Source of the DNA: Candidatus Hydrogenedentota bacterium
Lineage (GTDB): Bacteria; UBA8481; J006
Assembly: GCA_003697085.1 (NCBI GenBank)
Contig: RFFU01000032.1
Span: 34,220 to 98,219 of the forward strand
Direction: 5' to 3'
Length of the DNA stretch: 64,000 nt
Shown here: piece by piece, positions 12,180 to 20,785 of the stretch
How positions within the stretch are numbered: position 1 is the stretch's first letter
Layout of the letters: the number at the start of each line of letters is the position of its first letter
Notes under the pieces: generated by a model
What the model was told of the DNA's origin: nothing
Database searches by the model: none
The model's input: the letters and a program-made list of their open reading frames with translations, nothing else
Made by a program: the position numbers and the translations under genes

Positions 12180-12820
12180 TCCAAACCCGTTACGGGAAGC
12201 GGAACTCCCGGAAGAAATCTCCAGGAAACTCTTCCCCCGAAATGGATCAGCCCGCCGACACAAAGCGTTGAAAGAATGACGGAGAAAAGAATAAGTTCCG
12301 CGGCACGGAAGGCCGAAACCTTGAATATCCCTCGAGCCGTCCCACAAAAAGCAAGAAGCATCACGGCAAAAGAAAATCCACCGCCCAGGGCCCGTAGAAA
12401 GAAGAGAGGAGACGGCCCGAGGTCCAAAACATTCAGGAGGCCGACGACAAGGACACTGAAAACCGCCACAGCGCTTCCGGAAAGCAGGAATCCCAAGAGC
12501 ACGGGGATAACGGAAAGGAAACGCCCTTCCCTCGCCATCCCATCCAGGCCCCAAACCACGATCCCCGTTCCCGCGGCCCAAATCAGGAAGATTCCATAAG
12601 CCTTGCCGGCTTCCAAGGCCGGGAAAGCCCCGGGATTCCCTCCCGCAATTAGAGCGTATTCGATCCATCTCACGCCGGCATAAAAAACTCCACAAGCGAT
12701 GACACCTACAAGGATGTCCGCGATCGGGCGGCGGGCCTCGATCGCCTCGAAGACGAGTCTTGGATGACTCCAGAGACGCCCGTAAAGAAAGAGCACACGC
12801 CTCGCGAGATTCGCCTTCAT
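12176..12820 (-). CDS. Multi-pass membrane protein, Yip1-like
   Basis: A 214-residue protein with five apparent transmembrane segments separated by short loops and a cytoplasmic N-terminus (RRVLFLYGRLWSHPRLVFEAI). The 'P..VFE.I......' start and five-helix layout resemble bacterial Yip1-domain proteins, whose role is not established. It overlaps panC (4 bp) and the oxidoreductase (4 bp), so it is co-translated with both. The assignment is tentative. Confidence 0.7.
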   Translation of the reverse strand: MKANLARRVLFLYGRLWSHPRLVFEAIEARRPIADILVGVIACGVFYAGVRWIEYALIAGGNPGAFPALEAGKAYGIFLIWAAGTGIVVWGLDGMAREGRFLSVIPVLLGFLLSGSAVAVFSVLVVGLLNVLDLGPSPLFFLRALGGGFSFAVMLLAFCGTARGIFKVSAFRAAELILFSVILSTLCVGGLIHFGGRVSWRFLPGVPLPVTGLE

Positions 12821-13704
12821 TTCCTTTCTCCTTCGAAGGCCGGAGTTCTACGGATGATCTTGGCGCGAAAACGAAGATTGTCGATCAGCCGGGCCTTTCC
12901 CAGCGGAACAGCCGTTGCCAATAATAATTCCTCCCCGTCGGGAGCCGCTTCGAGAACGGAGTCCGAACGGATCTCTTCCAGGTTCTTCACGGTTCTCAGT
13001 TCGAGATACTGCGGCGAAAGATCGTCTCTTTCCAGAAACTCCCGCACCCGTCGAAGCAGGTCTCCGGCACGGCACGAGCCTCTTTCCGCCAAACCACGTC
13101 CCGCGGACAACGCTCGAAAAATCCCCGCCGCCCGGCGCCGTTGCTCCGCGTCGAGATAGGCGTTTCTCGAGGAGAGAGCCAGGCCGTCGGCTTCCCGCAC
13201 CGTTTCCACGGGGACAATCTCAATCCCCAATGCGAGATCCTCCACCATCTTCTTGACCACGATCAGTTGTTGCGCGTCCTTCCATCCGAAATAGGCCCGC
13301 TTCGGCTTCACAAGCCCGAAGAGACGCGCGACAACGGTCGTCACCCCGTCGAAGTGACCCGGCCGGTATTTTCCGCAGAGCACTCCCGTCAAGCGCCGAT
13401 CGACGCGGACGGTGGTCGCAAAATCCTCGGGGTAAACCTCTTCCTTCCTCGGGAGGAAAACCGCGTCCACTTCTTCCTTCTCCAACAGTCTCAAATCCTG
13501 TTCTTCTCTTCGAGGATAATCCTCGAAATCCTCCCCTGGACCGAACTGCGTCGGGTTCACGAAGATCGAGACGACGGTTATGCCTCTCTCCCTCTTTGCT
13601 CGCCGCACCAAGGCGAGATGTCCTTCGTGCAGCGCCCCCATTGTCGGAACGAATTCGCCACCGAAAAACGGCGTCAATTCTTCCGCGCGCCGACAAATTC
13701 TCAA
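12817..13704 (-). CDS. panC: Pantoate--beta-alanine ligase
   Basis: A 295-residue PanC, which condenses pantoate and beta-alanine with ATP in CoA synthesis. VPTMGALHEGH carries the HxGH nucleotide motif (H26, H29), and IFVNPTQFGPGEDF, GHFDGVTTVV and ADGLALSSRNAYL are canonical blocks. The start is a TTG preceded by GGGAGG at good spacing; no in-frame ATG lies closer. It heads the coupled run down to the GNAT gene. Another CoA gene, coaX, lies at 62.8 kb. Confidence 0.96.
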   Translation of the reverse strand: MRICRRAEELTPFFGGEFVPTMGALHEGHLALVRRAKRERGITVVSIFVNPTQFGPGEDFEDYPRREEQDLRLLEKEEVDAVFLPRKEEVYPEDFATTVRVDRRLTGVLCGKYRPGHFDGVTTVVARLFGLVKPKRAYFGWKDAQQLIVVKKMVEDLALGIEIVPVETVREADGLALSSRNAYLDAEQRRRAAGIFRALSAGRGLAERGSCRAGDLLRRVREFLERDDLSPQYLELRTVKNLEEIRSDSVLEAAPDGEELLLATAVPLGKARLIDNLRFRAKIIRRTPAFEGERK

Positions 13705-14264
13705 GATCGTCCCTCCCGTTCCAGATCAAAACCGATGGGAATCGGTTAATTATATTACCGGGAAGCCGGGAATCTCCTATCAAAAACAGGGGCATAAAGA
13801 AAATCGGGGAAAGGGGGAACGAGAAAGGGGGAAAGGGACGGGGGTGATACTCTGACAGTTCGTCCCCGCGTTTGGCGCCGCGTCGATATGACCAGCCCGA
13901 TCGGCGACCGGCTGGTTGGCCCTAAATCCGTCGACGGGGGCGCTACCGGCCCCGCAGGTTGGAGAACCTACGCTCCAGGCTAGGCCTACGTCCTGCTTTC
14001 ATTCCTGCAGGCAGGATGCCTGCGCTCCCAAAAAGCGCTTCCCATTCCCTTTTTCGTTTCCCTTCCCCGTTCCCTTTTTCTTGCCCATGCCCCAACCCTT
14101 GCCCTTCTCTCGGGATACCCCGTGGAGGGGATTCCTCGCTTGCGCTCGGAATGACAACGGGTGCGCACCGCGGAATGACAAAGAAGGAGGCAGGATACCC
14201 GCGCTCCAACCCAGATTCATTTTTTCAGGAAGCGTGGATTCTCCAAACCGAGCGAACCAAAGTA
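13705..14264. other. 560-bp intergenic region with repeats and a hairpin
   Basis: No convincing gene. It holds ACCAGCC/GGCTGGT arms (13891-13897 and 13910-13916, 12-nt loop), an imperfect palindrome GGTTGGAGAACC at about 13,958, and two copies of a mobile-looking short repeat ending ATGCCTGCGCTCCCA (about 14005-14030) and, degenerate, near 14188-14209. It is also rich in GGAATGACAA motifs (near 14150 and 14172). The sequence separates the rlmB stop from the panC start on the same strand. Confidence 0.55.
14005..14030. repeat. Short intergenic repeat, copy 1
   Basis: Contains GCAGGCAGGATGCCTGC, an imperfect inverted repeat, followed by GCTCCCA. A near-identical copy is at 62007-62030 and a degenerate copy near 14188-14209. 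All lie between genes. Confidence 0.75.
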
Positions 14265-15098
14265 TCACCCGCCGGCCCGGATTCCAGCCGCGATTCTTCG
14301 CCGGAAGATTTCCCAAAGCATTATCCCCGCGGCGACGGACACGTTGAGGCTGCCGACTCTTCCTTCCATCGGAATGGAAAACCGATGATCACATAGGGCT
14401 CGGGTTCCTTCCGATATTCCTCTCTCTTCAGCCCCCAAAACAACGGCGATCGGTTCCTCGACGGCAAGACCTTCTCCGAGGTCGCGGCTCCCCGGACTGA
14501 GATCAGCCGCAATCAATGTTACGCCGGAGTCTTTCATCCGCCGCATCGCCGTCCGGAGATTGCCGACTCGAGCGAGCGGAACCCATTCGACCGCGCCCGC
14601 CGATCTCTTGGCCGTGGACCGATCCAGCGGCGGCGCCCCCTTTTTGGAAAGCACAATTCCGTCACAACCGAAACATTCCGCCGTTCTTATTATCGCCCCG
14701 AGGTTTCCGGGATCGGTGATTCCCTCCAGAACGAGAAAGAGAGGCGGGGAAGACGTCCCTCCCGAAATCAAAAGCAGTTCGGCGAGGTTCTTCTCCTCCC
14801 GAGGTTCCGCCACCGCCACGACTCCTTGATGCGCCCCCCCTTCCGCCAACCGATCCAGCCTCTTACGACTCACCTCGTGACAGGAAACACGGCGCCGTGC
14901 CGCCAGGAAACGAATTTCCTCGAGCAGTTCCCTGGGGATTCCTCCCGCAAGAAAGATTTCCTTGATTCGGCAGGGATCTTTCCTGAGCGCTTCCCGAAGG
15001 ACGCGGCGGCCGTAGAGGATATCCTCCTTCCTTCTCTTCGCCCGTCTTCGGCTCCACTTCGATCCGCTTCCGGCCCGGCCTTCCTCCCGATGCCCCAC
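14265..15098 (-). CDS. rlmB: 23S rRNA 2'-O-methyltransferase (RlmB/TrmH, SpoU family)
   Basis: A 277-residue SPOUT methyltransferase with an N-terminal substrate-binding domain (ILYGRRVLREAL...) and the SpoU catalytic knot: NLGAIIRTAECFGCDGIVL, VLGAEERGIS and IPMEGRVGSLNVSVAAGIMLWE. RlmB methylates G2251 of 23S rRNA in E. coli; other TrmH-group targets are possible. The GTG at 15098 is chosen because AAGGA sits 6 bases upstream and it begins just after the pyrG stop; the longer frame is inside pyrG. It is the last gene of the LPS-sugar/pyrG run. Confidence 0.9.
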   Translation of the reverse strand: MGHREEGRAGSGSKWSRRRAKRRKEDILYGRRVLREALRKDPCRIKEIFLAGGIPRELLEEIRFLAARRRVSCHEVSRKRLDRLAEGGAHQGVVAVAEPREEKNLAELLLISGGTSSPPLFLVLEGITDPGNLGAIIRTAECFGCDGIVLSKKGAPPLDRSTAKRSAGAVEWVPLARVGNLRTAMRRMKDSGVTLIAADLSPGSRDLGEGLAVEEPIAVVLGAEERGISEGTRALCDHRFSIPMEGRVGSLNVSVAAGIMLWEIFRRRIAAGIRAGG

Positions 15099-15106
15099 GG
15101 CGGTCC

Positions 15107-16756
15107 TTATCGTTCGGAGCGTTTTCGAAGTGCGGCGCGAATCAATCCCGCGAAGAGCGGATGCGGCTTGAGCGGCCGCGATTGGAACTCCGGATGAAAT
15201 TGGCAGGCGATATAAAAAGGATGCGCCGGCCACTCCACGATCTCGACCAACAATCCGTCGGGAGAAAGTCCCGAAAAGATCATACCGCATTCGGCCAAGC
15301 GGTCGCGATAGGCATTGTTGACTTCGAAACGATGGCGGTGGCGCTCTTTTACGATCTCTTCCGTTCCCCAGAACTCGCCGTAAAGGGATGCCGCAAGCGT
15401 CTTTCCGCGGAGACGGCAGGGATAGGCCCCCAACCGCATCGTTCCCCCCTTGTCCTTCACGGAACGCTGGGAAGCCATAATGTGAATCACAGGATGCGCC
15501 GTATCGGGACTAAATTCCGTTGAATGAGCATCCTCGATACCACTGCGATTCCTGGCGAATTCGATCACGGCACACTGGAGCCCGAGGCAGATTCCCAAAA
15601 AGGGAATCTCATTTTCGCGAAGATACCGAGCCGCCAGTATCTTTCCCTCCACTCCCCTTTCACCGAATCCCCCCGGAATAATCATCCCATCAATCTCGTC
15701 CATCGCCGCCGTACCCCGCTCCACATCCTCTGAATCGATCCATACGATTTCCGGCCGCGCCTTAAGAAACGCGCCCCCGTGAACGACGGCCTCGAATACC
15801 GATTTGTAGGCATCGTGGAGTTCGATGTACTTTCCTATGATGCCGATCCGGACCGTGCTCTCGGGGGAAAGAACGCGTTGGACGAAGGCGTCCCAGGAAC
15901 TTCGATCGGCGGGTCGTTGTGGGAGCCGAAGCTGACGCAAGACGATCTCGTCGAAACCCGACTCCTGTAACACCCGGGGAACTTCATAGATCGTCTCGAC
16001 ATCGGGAAGACCGATCACGGCATCGACGTCGATGTCCGCAAAAAGTGCGATCTTTTCTCGAACGGGTGTATCCAACGCCGTCTCGGAACGGCAAAGCAAG
16101 ACATGAGGATGAATACCGATCTCCCGGAGAGCGGCTACACTGTGTTGCGTCGGTTTCGTCTTCATCTCCCCGGACGCCTTCTGAAAGGGAACCAGCGTGA
16201 GGTGGACGTAGCATATCTCTCCGCCGCACCGCTCCACATCCCGACGCAATTGCCGGATCGCCTCGAGAAACGGTAGGGATTCGATGTCCCCGACCGTGCC
16301 TCCAATCTCCACGATAAGAAGTTCATACTCCTCCGAAAGGTCCACAATGCGTCTCTTGATCTCATCCGTGATATGCGGAATGACCTGCACCGTCTTTCCG
16401 AGATAGTCTCCCGCCCGCTCCCTTCGAATCACGGTGTCATAGATACGGCCGGTCGTGACATTGTGAGCCTGCGTCAGGTTTTCATCCAGAAACCGCTCGT
16501 AATGTCCGAGATCCAGGTCGGTCTCCGCTCCGTCCAACGTCACATAGACTTCCCCATGCTGAAACGGACTCATCGTTCCCGGGTCGACGTTGATGTAGGG
16601 GTCCAGTTTCATTATTCCGACCGAATAGCCGCGGGACTTGAGCAGGTTTCCCAACGAGGCTGCGGCGATACCCTTCCCCAACGAAGAAATGACTCCTCCC
16701 GTCAGGCAGACGAGGCGAGGAACATGTTCCTTGATGGGAGCGGACTCCTCATTCAT
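15107..16756 (-). CDS. pyrG: CTP synthase
   Basis: A 549-residue PyrG with an N-terminal synthetase domain (TGGVISSLGKGIAAASLG; YINVDPGTMSPFQHGEV) and a C-terminal class I glutamine amidotransferase with the nucleophile in GICLGLQC and HPEFQSRP. It converts UTP to CTP using glutamine. It overlaps the upstream hldE2-kdsB gene by 8 bp. CTP is the co-substrate of KdsB, so the coupling makes metabolic sense. Confidence 0.98.
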   Translation of the reverse strand: MNEESAPIKEHVPRLVCLTGGVISSLGKGIAAASLGNLLKSRGYSVGIMKLDPYINVDPGTMSPFQHGEVYVTLDGAETDLDLGHYERFLDENLTQAHNVTTGRIYDTVIRRERAGDYLGKTVQVIPHITDEIKRRIVDLSEEYELLIVEIGGTVGDIESLPFLEAIRQLRRDVERCGGEICYVHLTLVPFQKASGEMKTKPTQHSVAALREIGIHPHVLLCRSETALDTPVREKIALFADIDVDAVIGLPDVETIYEVPRVLQESGFDEIVLRQLRLPQRPADRSSWDAFVQRVLSPESTVRIGIIGKYIELHDAYKSVFEAVVHGGAFLKARPEIVWIDSEDVERGTAAMDEIDGMIIPGGFGERGVEGKILAARYLRENEIPFLGICLGLQCAVIEFARNRSGIEDAHSTEFSPDTAHPVIHIMASQRSVKDKGGTMRLGAYPCRLRGKTLAASLYGEFWGTEEIVKERHRHRFEVNNAYRDRLAECGMIFSGLSPDGLLVEIVEWPAHPFYIACQFHPEFQSRPLKPHPLFAGLIRAALRKRSER

Positions 16757-18008
16757 TTTCCTTCTTCATCTCCTTTTCCGCCCGAGCCAGATCCTCCGGG
16801 AGATCGATTCCCAAGGCTCCCGTCTCTTCACAAACCACGACCTTGATCCTCTTCCCCTGCTCCAAAAATCGCAGTTGCTCCAACTTCTCCTCTCGTTCGA
16901 GACGACCAACCTTCCAGCGCGAAAATTCTTCCAGAACAGAACGCCGAAAAACATAGAGACCGACGTGCTTGTAATAGACCCGCGGTCTCGGCGCTTCCCG
17001 ATCCCGCCGATACGGAATCGGAACACGCGAAAAGTACAGTGCAAATCCTTTCTCGTCCATGACAACCTTCGTGATGTTCGGATTCCGCGCGAGTTCTTCA
17101 TCCTCCAGGCGTTCCGCCAATGTTCCCATATCGGCGCGGGAATCCTTCCGCAATTCCTCGATCACCTTCTCGACGGCTTCTCTCTTCAAAAACGGTTCGT
17201 CTCCCTGCACATTGACAACGATCGAGGCATCGGTTCCTCTCAGAGCGGAGGCGATGCGATCCGTCCCGGACGGAAGATCGTCCCGCGTCATACAGACCTT
17301 CACTCCCGCCTCCTTTGCGGCCTTCGCGATTTTTTCGTCATCAACGGCGACGATCACGTCGTCGAAAAACCCCATCCGTTTCACATTCTCGGCCACAACC
17401 CGAATCAACGGCTTTCCTCCAAGGGGAGCCAGCATCTTTCCGGGGAACCGCTTCGAGGCGAACCGAGCCGGAATAACCGCCACGACCCGCTCACTTCTCT
17501 TTCCGTTTTCCGACGCCCGATCCGTTCGATTCTCCGAAGCAGCCTGCAACATATCGGTTGTGGAACGTCCCGGAAGCAATTTCCCCCGGACCACTTTCCC
17601 TCCCCAACCTTCCACCTCCCGTGCTCCGACGATCTCTTCCTTCCGATAGTCGGCCCCCTTGACCAGAACATCCGGCCGAATGCGCCGGATAAGATTGAGG
17701 GGGGTCCTTTCCTCGAAGATTTCAACTCGATCGACGAAGCGAAGCGCTTCCAGTATGCATTTTCTATCCTCGGCCGAATTGATCGGCCGCGAAGGTCCCT
17801 TGTTCTTCCTCACCGATTCGTCGGAATTGAGTCCCACGACAAGGACGTCCCCGTGGGAGCGAGCCTGTCGAAGAAGAAATATATGGCCCGCATGCAGAAT
17901 GTCGAAGCATCCGTTCGTAAAGACAATGCGGGCTTGTCTGCTCCGGCAATCCGCCACCCACTCTTCAAGGGAAGGTGAAGAGGTTCCCACGCGTTCGTTT
18001 TCGGGCAC
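16749..18008 (-). CDS. Heptose-1-P adenylyltransferase fused to CMP-Kdo synthetase (HldE2-KdsB)
   Basis: A 419-residue bifunctional protein. Residues about 10-156 are an RfaE2-type nucleotidyltransferase with GCFDILHAGH (HxGH, H39/H42) and LPGRSTTDML. A linker (157-173) joins residues 174-419, a KdsB with IPARFASKRFPGK, MTRDDLPSGTDRIA, VNVQGDEPF and RVPIPYRRDR. The first activity makes ADP-heptose, the second CMP-Kdo, both for LPS inner core. The GTG at 18008 follows GGGAGAG and lies 2 bp after the kinase stop. The kinase half of HldE is the separate upstream gene. Confidence 0.95.
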   Translation of the reverse strand: MPENERVGTSSPSLEEWVADCRSRQARIVFTNGCFDILHAGHIFLLRQARSHGDVLVVGLNSDESVRKNKGPSRPINSAEDRKCILEALRFVDRVEIFEERTPLNLIRRIRPDVLVKGADYRKEEIVGAREVEGWGGKVVRGKLLPGRSTTDMLQAASENRTDRASENGKRSERVVAVIPARFASKRFPGKMLAPLGGKPLIRVVAENVKRMGFFDDVIVAVDDEKIAKAAKEAGVKVCMTRDDLPSGTDRIASALRGTDASIVVNVQGDEPFLKREAVEKVIEELRKDSRADMGTLAERLEDEELARNPNITKVVMDEKGFALYFSRVPIPYRRDREAPRPRVYYKHVGLYVFRRSVLEEFSRWKVGRLEREEKLEQLRFLEQGKRIKVVVCEETGALGIDLPEDLARAEKEMKKENE

Positions 18009-18010
18009 GC

Positions 18011-18979
18011 TTAATCTCTCCCGCCTTTCAACTCGTCCAAACGTTCCCGAAGTTCGCGCGCCGAGACGGCCGCCGTTCCTCTCTTTCCAACGACGATCCC
18101 CGCGGCCACATTCGCCGTGCGCGCGGCTTCGACCAAGTCCCATCCCGAACCCAAGCCTAAGGCCAACGCCGCAACGACCGTGTCTCCGGCTCCCGTGACA
18201 TCATAAACCTCTCTTGCCACCGTCGGAATTTTCAAAACCTCCACCTCACCCGTGAAAAGCGACATTCCTTCCTCACCACGGGTCACCAACAAGGCGGGGC
18301 CGGAAAGCCTCTTCTTGATCGACCTCCCCGCTTCGATCAATTCCTTCTCACCGCGAATCCGCTTTCCCGAAACCCTCTCCAATTGCAAATGATTCGGCGT
18401 GACGACCGTCGCCAGAGAATACTCGAAAAAATGCCTGACATTTGGATCCACCACGATCGGAATGCCCCCCGCTTCCCGCTGAACGACTTCCAGAATCTCT
18501 CTTGAAATCACCCCCTTGTCATAATCTGAAATGACCACCACATCGCTCGCCTTCATCGCTCTCCGAAGCCCCGCCGTCAACCTGTCCCGAACATCCTTTC
18601 CAAGAGGTTCCACACTCTCGTGATCGATTCGGACGATCTGCTGCGTTCGAGCAATGACCCTCTGTTTGAAGGTCGTGGGCCGGTCGGATGAGATCACGAC
18701 ACCGTCTGAATCAATCTCCAACCCCCGGCATAATTTCAGAATCTCCTCCCCGTGATCATCTTCCCCTCGGACTCCGCATAATCGCGCCTGACCTCCCAAG
18801 GCCACCACGTTTCGAGCCACGTTCGCCGCACCGCCCAGGGATCGCGTCCGCTCTTGAACCTCCAACACCGGAACCGGAGCCTCAGGCGACAATCGCTCCA
18901 CCCGACCGACAAGATATTCGTCGAGGATAACGTCGCCCAAGATCGTTACCGTCACATTCCCGAACGGGCCTTCGCTCAA
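18011..18979 (-). CDS. Heptose-7-phosphate kinase (HldE1/RfaE1)
   Basis: A 322-residue PfkB-family kinase with LGDVILDEYLVGRVERLSPEAPVPVLE at the start (typical of RfaE1), SLGGAANVARN for sugar binding, and DVTGAGDT with catalytic D266. It phosphorylates heptose 7-phosphate at C1. The start is a TTG overlapping the gmhA stop (TTGA), with GAAGGAG about 8 bases upstream. Its partner adenylyltransferase is encoded next, fused to KdsB rather than to this kinase as in E. coli HldE. Confidence 0.95.
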   Translation of the reverse strand: MSEGPFGNVTVTILGDVILDEYLVGRVERLSPEAPVPVLEVQERTRSLGGAANVARNVVALGGQARLCGVRGEDDHGEEILKLCRGLEIDSDGVVISSDRPTTFKQRVIARTQQIVRIDHESVEPLGKDVRDRLTAGLRRAMKASDVVVISDYDKGVISREILEVVQREAGGIPIVVDPNVRHFFEYSLATVVTPNHLQLERVSGKRIRGEKELIEAGRSIKKRLSGPALLVTRGEEGMSLFTGEVEVLKIPTVAREVYDVTGAGDTVVAALALGLGSGWDLVEAARTANVAAGIVVGKRGTAAVSARELRERLDELKGGRD

Positions 18980-19611
18980 ATCGCTTCTCCTTCCGTCAGG
19001 CGTTCTTCAAGCAATTCGCATAACGTATGGAGGAGAACTTTATGAACTTCCTGAATTTCGTAAGGATGTCGCGCCGGGACCGCGATTACGACATCCGCCT
19101 CTTCTCCTCTTCCCTCGTTCAAACCCTTCCGCCCTGTAAAGGCGACCGTTTTCACCCCGCATTTTCGCGCCGCTTCAAGGGCCTTCAGGACATTTCTCGA
19201 CCTCCCGGACGTCGTCAACCCGATTGCGATATCACCCGGACGCGCCAGGGCTTTCATTTGTCTTGAAAATATTTCGTCGAATCCAAAATCATTCGCGATG
19301 GCCGTCACAGCCGCCAATTCGACGCCCAGGGAAATCGCCGGAAGCGGCCGCCGATTCTTCAGAAATCTCCCGGTAAATTCACCGGCTATATGCGTCGCGT
19401 CGGCCGCGCTTCCTCCGTTCCCGAAAAGAATGATCTTCCCGCCGGACGCCAACGAATCATAACAAAGTCTGAAAACCTCCCGCCATGCTACGCCCGCCGC
19501 CCCGTTCACCGTCTCATCGAGAAGTTTGGACAACCCGCGGACTCGCTCCTCCAACCGTTCTCCGGCACGAATAATCCAATCTTCTTCACTCACTCTCTTC
19601 TCTCCCGCCAT
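18976..19611 (-). CDS. gmhA: Phosphoheptose isomerase
   Basis: A 211-residue SIS-domain protein with the GmhA pattern FGNGGSAADATHIAGEFTGRF and GLTTSGRSRNVLKALEAA. It isomerises sedoheptulose 7-phosphate to heptose 7-phosphate, the first step toward ADP-heptose. It heads the gmhA-hldE1-hldE2/kdsB-pyrG-rlmB run, whose first genes follow pathway order. Confidence 0.96.
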   Translation of the reverse strand: MAGEKRVSEEDWIIRAGERLEERVRGLSKLLDETVNGAAGVAWREVFRLCYDSLASGGKIILFGNGGSAADATHIAGEFTGRFLKNRRPLPAISLGVELAAVTAIANDFGFDEIFSRQMKALARPGDIAIGLTTSGRSRNVLKALEAARKCGVKTVAFTGRKGLNEGRGEEADVVIAVPARHPYEIQEVHKVLLHTLCELLEERLTEGEAI

Positions 19612-19843
19612 TCCCGGCGCCGGTCTCGTAAAAGCACCCCTTCATTCCAAAATTCGATCTCATACGCCAAACGATATTCTCTTCTCACACGATTGTCCAT
19701 CACCGACCGCCCTTTGAACGACCACGAAAGGTTCCTGCCCGCCCAAAGAACAAGCCGCACCCTTTGTCTAACTGTAAGTGTGTTTTACGCCGGCCCTCAA
19801 AAAGCGCTGCCTGCTGAATTCCCCCCCAGACCGCCAGTTCTTC

Positions 19844-20785
19844 CTATTTGTAGCTTGGGCCGAATTGGTAGGTCAACGCAACGCGGTGATTGTTCCCCAG
19901 ATTGCCAAACGGAATGTACGCGTAATCGACGGCAAGATCGCCTATGTTGAGTCCGAGGCCGGCGGTCCAGCCGTTGTCGCTGTCCACGCGCCCGTCAAAG
20001 CCGCCCCGCAAAGCCAGCATATCGACCACCCGGAACTCCACGCCGCCGTTGAAGGTCACGTTCTGCTTTCGCACCTTCTCCACCTCCGCCGCCACCGTAA
20101 CCCTGTTGAAATCGAACGCAATGCCTCCTCGAACCAATGCGGGCAGATCCTCCGATACCCGTTCAAATTTCAGAGTCGTCCCCAGATTCTGCCCGGAAAT
20201 ACCGAGCCGAAAAGGAAGATTCTCCGGCCGGTAGGAGAGCCCCACATCGGCGGCGAAAGCGGTCGCCGTCACGTTGTCGATCTCAGAGTTGAGTATCTTC
20301 GCCGTCACGCCCAGCGAAAGCGTGCTGTTTACCTGTCTTCCATAGGAGGCACCGAAAACAAGATCCCGCCCGGTAAACGTCACCGACGGATTATTATTGT
20401 TGATGATGTCTTTTAACGTAACTCTCTGCGTCTTTCCGTAATCGATATAATTGAACGAAATCCCCCACGCGGAGACACTGTTGATCGGGTGGGCGAATCC
20501 CAGATCCCCCTGGGCGATATCCAACACCAATCTCTGATACGTCGCGCCCGCTTCCCCGCGAGCCGTAAATCCCAGACCAGCCGGGTTGTAATGCAACGAA
20601 GCGATCCCCGTTGCATCAGCCGTGTAGGCGTCTCCCATCGCAGGACCGTGGGCTCCCGAACCAAGGCGCAGTACCAATCCCGCCGAGCTCCCCGCATCTC
20701 CAGCGGCAAGCACTCCACCCGCAAAGACTCCCAGCACTACACCTGAAACCAGAATTCTCTTTAACACCTTCTTTTCTCTCATCAT
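19844..20785 (-). CDS. PorV/PorQ-like outer-membrane beta-barrel protein
   Basis: A 313-residue exported protein. A signal peptide (about residues 1-28, ending VLAAG) is followed by GSGAHGPAMGDAYTADATGIASLHYNPAGLGF, which matches the start of PorV/PorQ and UPF0164 barrels. The rest is alternating beta segments ending in an aromatic-rich VALTYQFGPSYK. In T9SS bacteria PorV carries cargo proteins at the outer membrane. Its start overlaps the stop of the giant gene upstream (ATGA), so the two are coupled and the barrel may anchor or export that protein. No T9SS core gene is in view. Confidence 0.85.
   Translation of the reverse strand: MMREKKVLKRILVSGVVLGVFAGGVLAAGDAGSSAGLVLRLGSGAHGPAMGDAYTADATGIASLHYNPAGLGFTARGEAGATYQRLVLDIAQGDLGFAHPINSVSAWGISFNYIDYGKTQRVTLKDIINNNNPSVTFTGRDLVFGASYGRQVNSTLSLGVTAKILNSEIDNVTATAFAADVGLSYRPENLPFRLGISGQNLGTTLKFERVSEDLPALVRGGIAFDFNRVTVAAEVEKVRKQNVTFNGGVEFRVVDMLALRGGFDGRVDSDNGWTAGLGLNIGDLAVDYAYIPFGNLGNNHRVALTYQFGPSYK

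Noticed and set aside
13889-13918. ACCAGCC...GGCTGGT hairpin as a terminator for rlmB.
   Set aside because: No T-tract follows on either strand; may instead be a repeat arm.
19590-19700. 36-codon minus-strand ORF before gmhA (begins MDNRVRREYR), overlapping the gmhA start.
   Set aside because: Only a weak ribosome-binding site, no homology recognised and a 22-base out-of-phase overlap; could be chance. Would need conservation or Ribo-seq.
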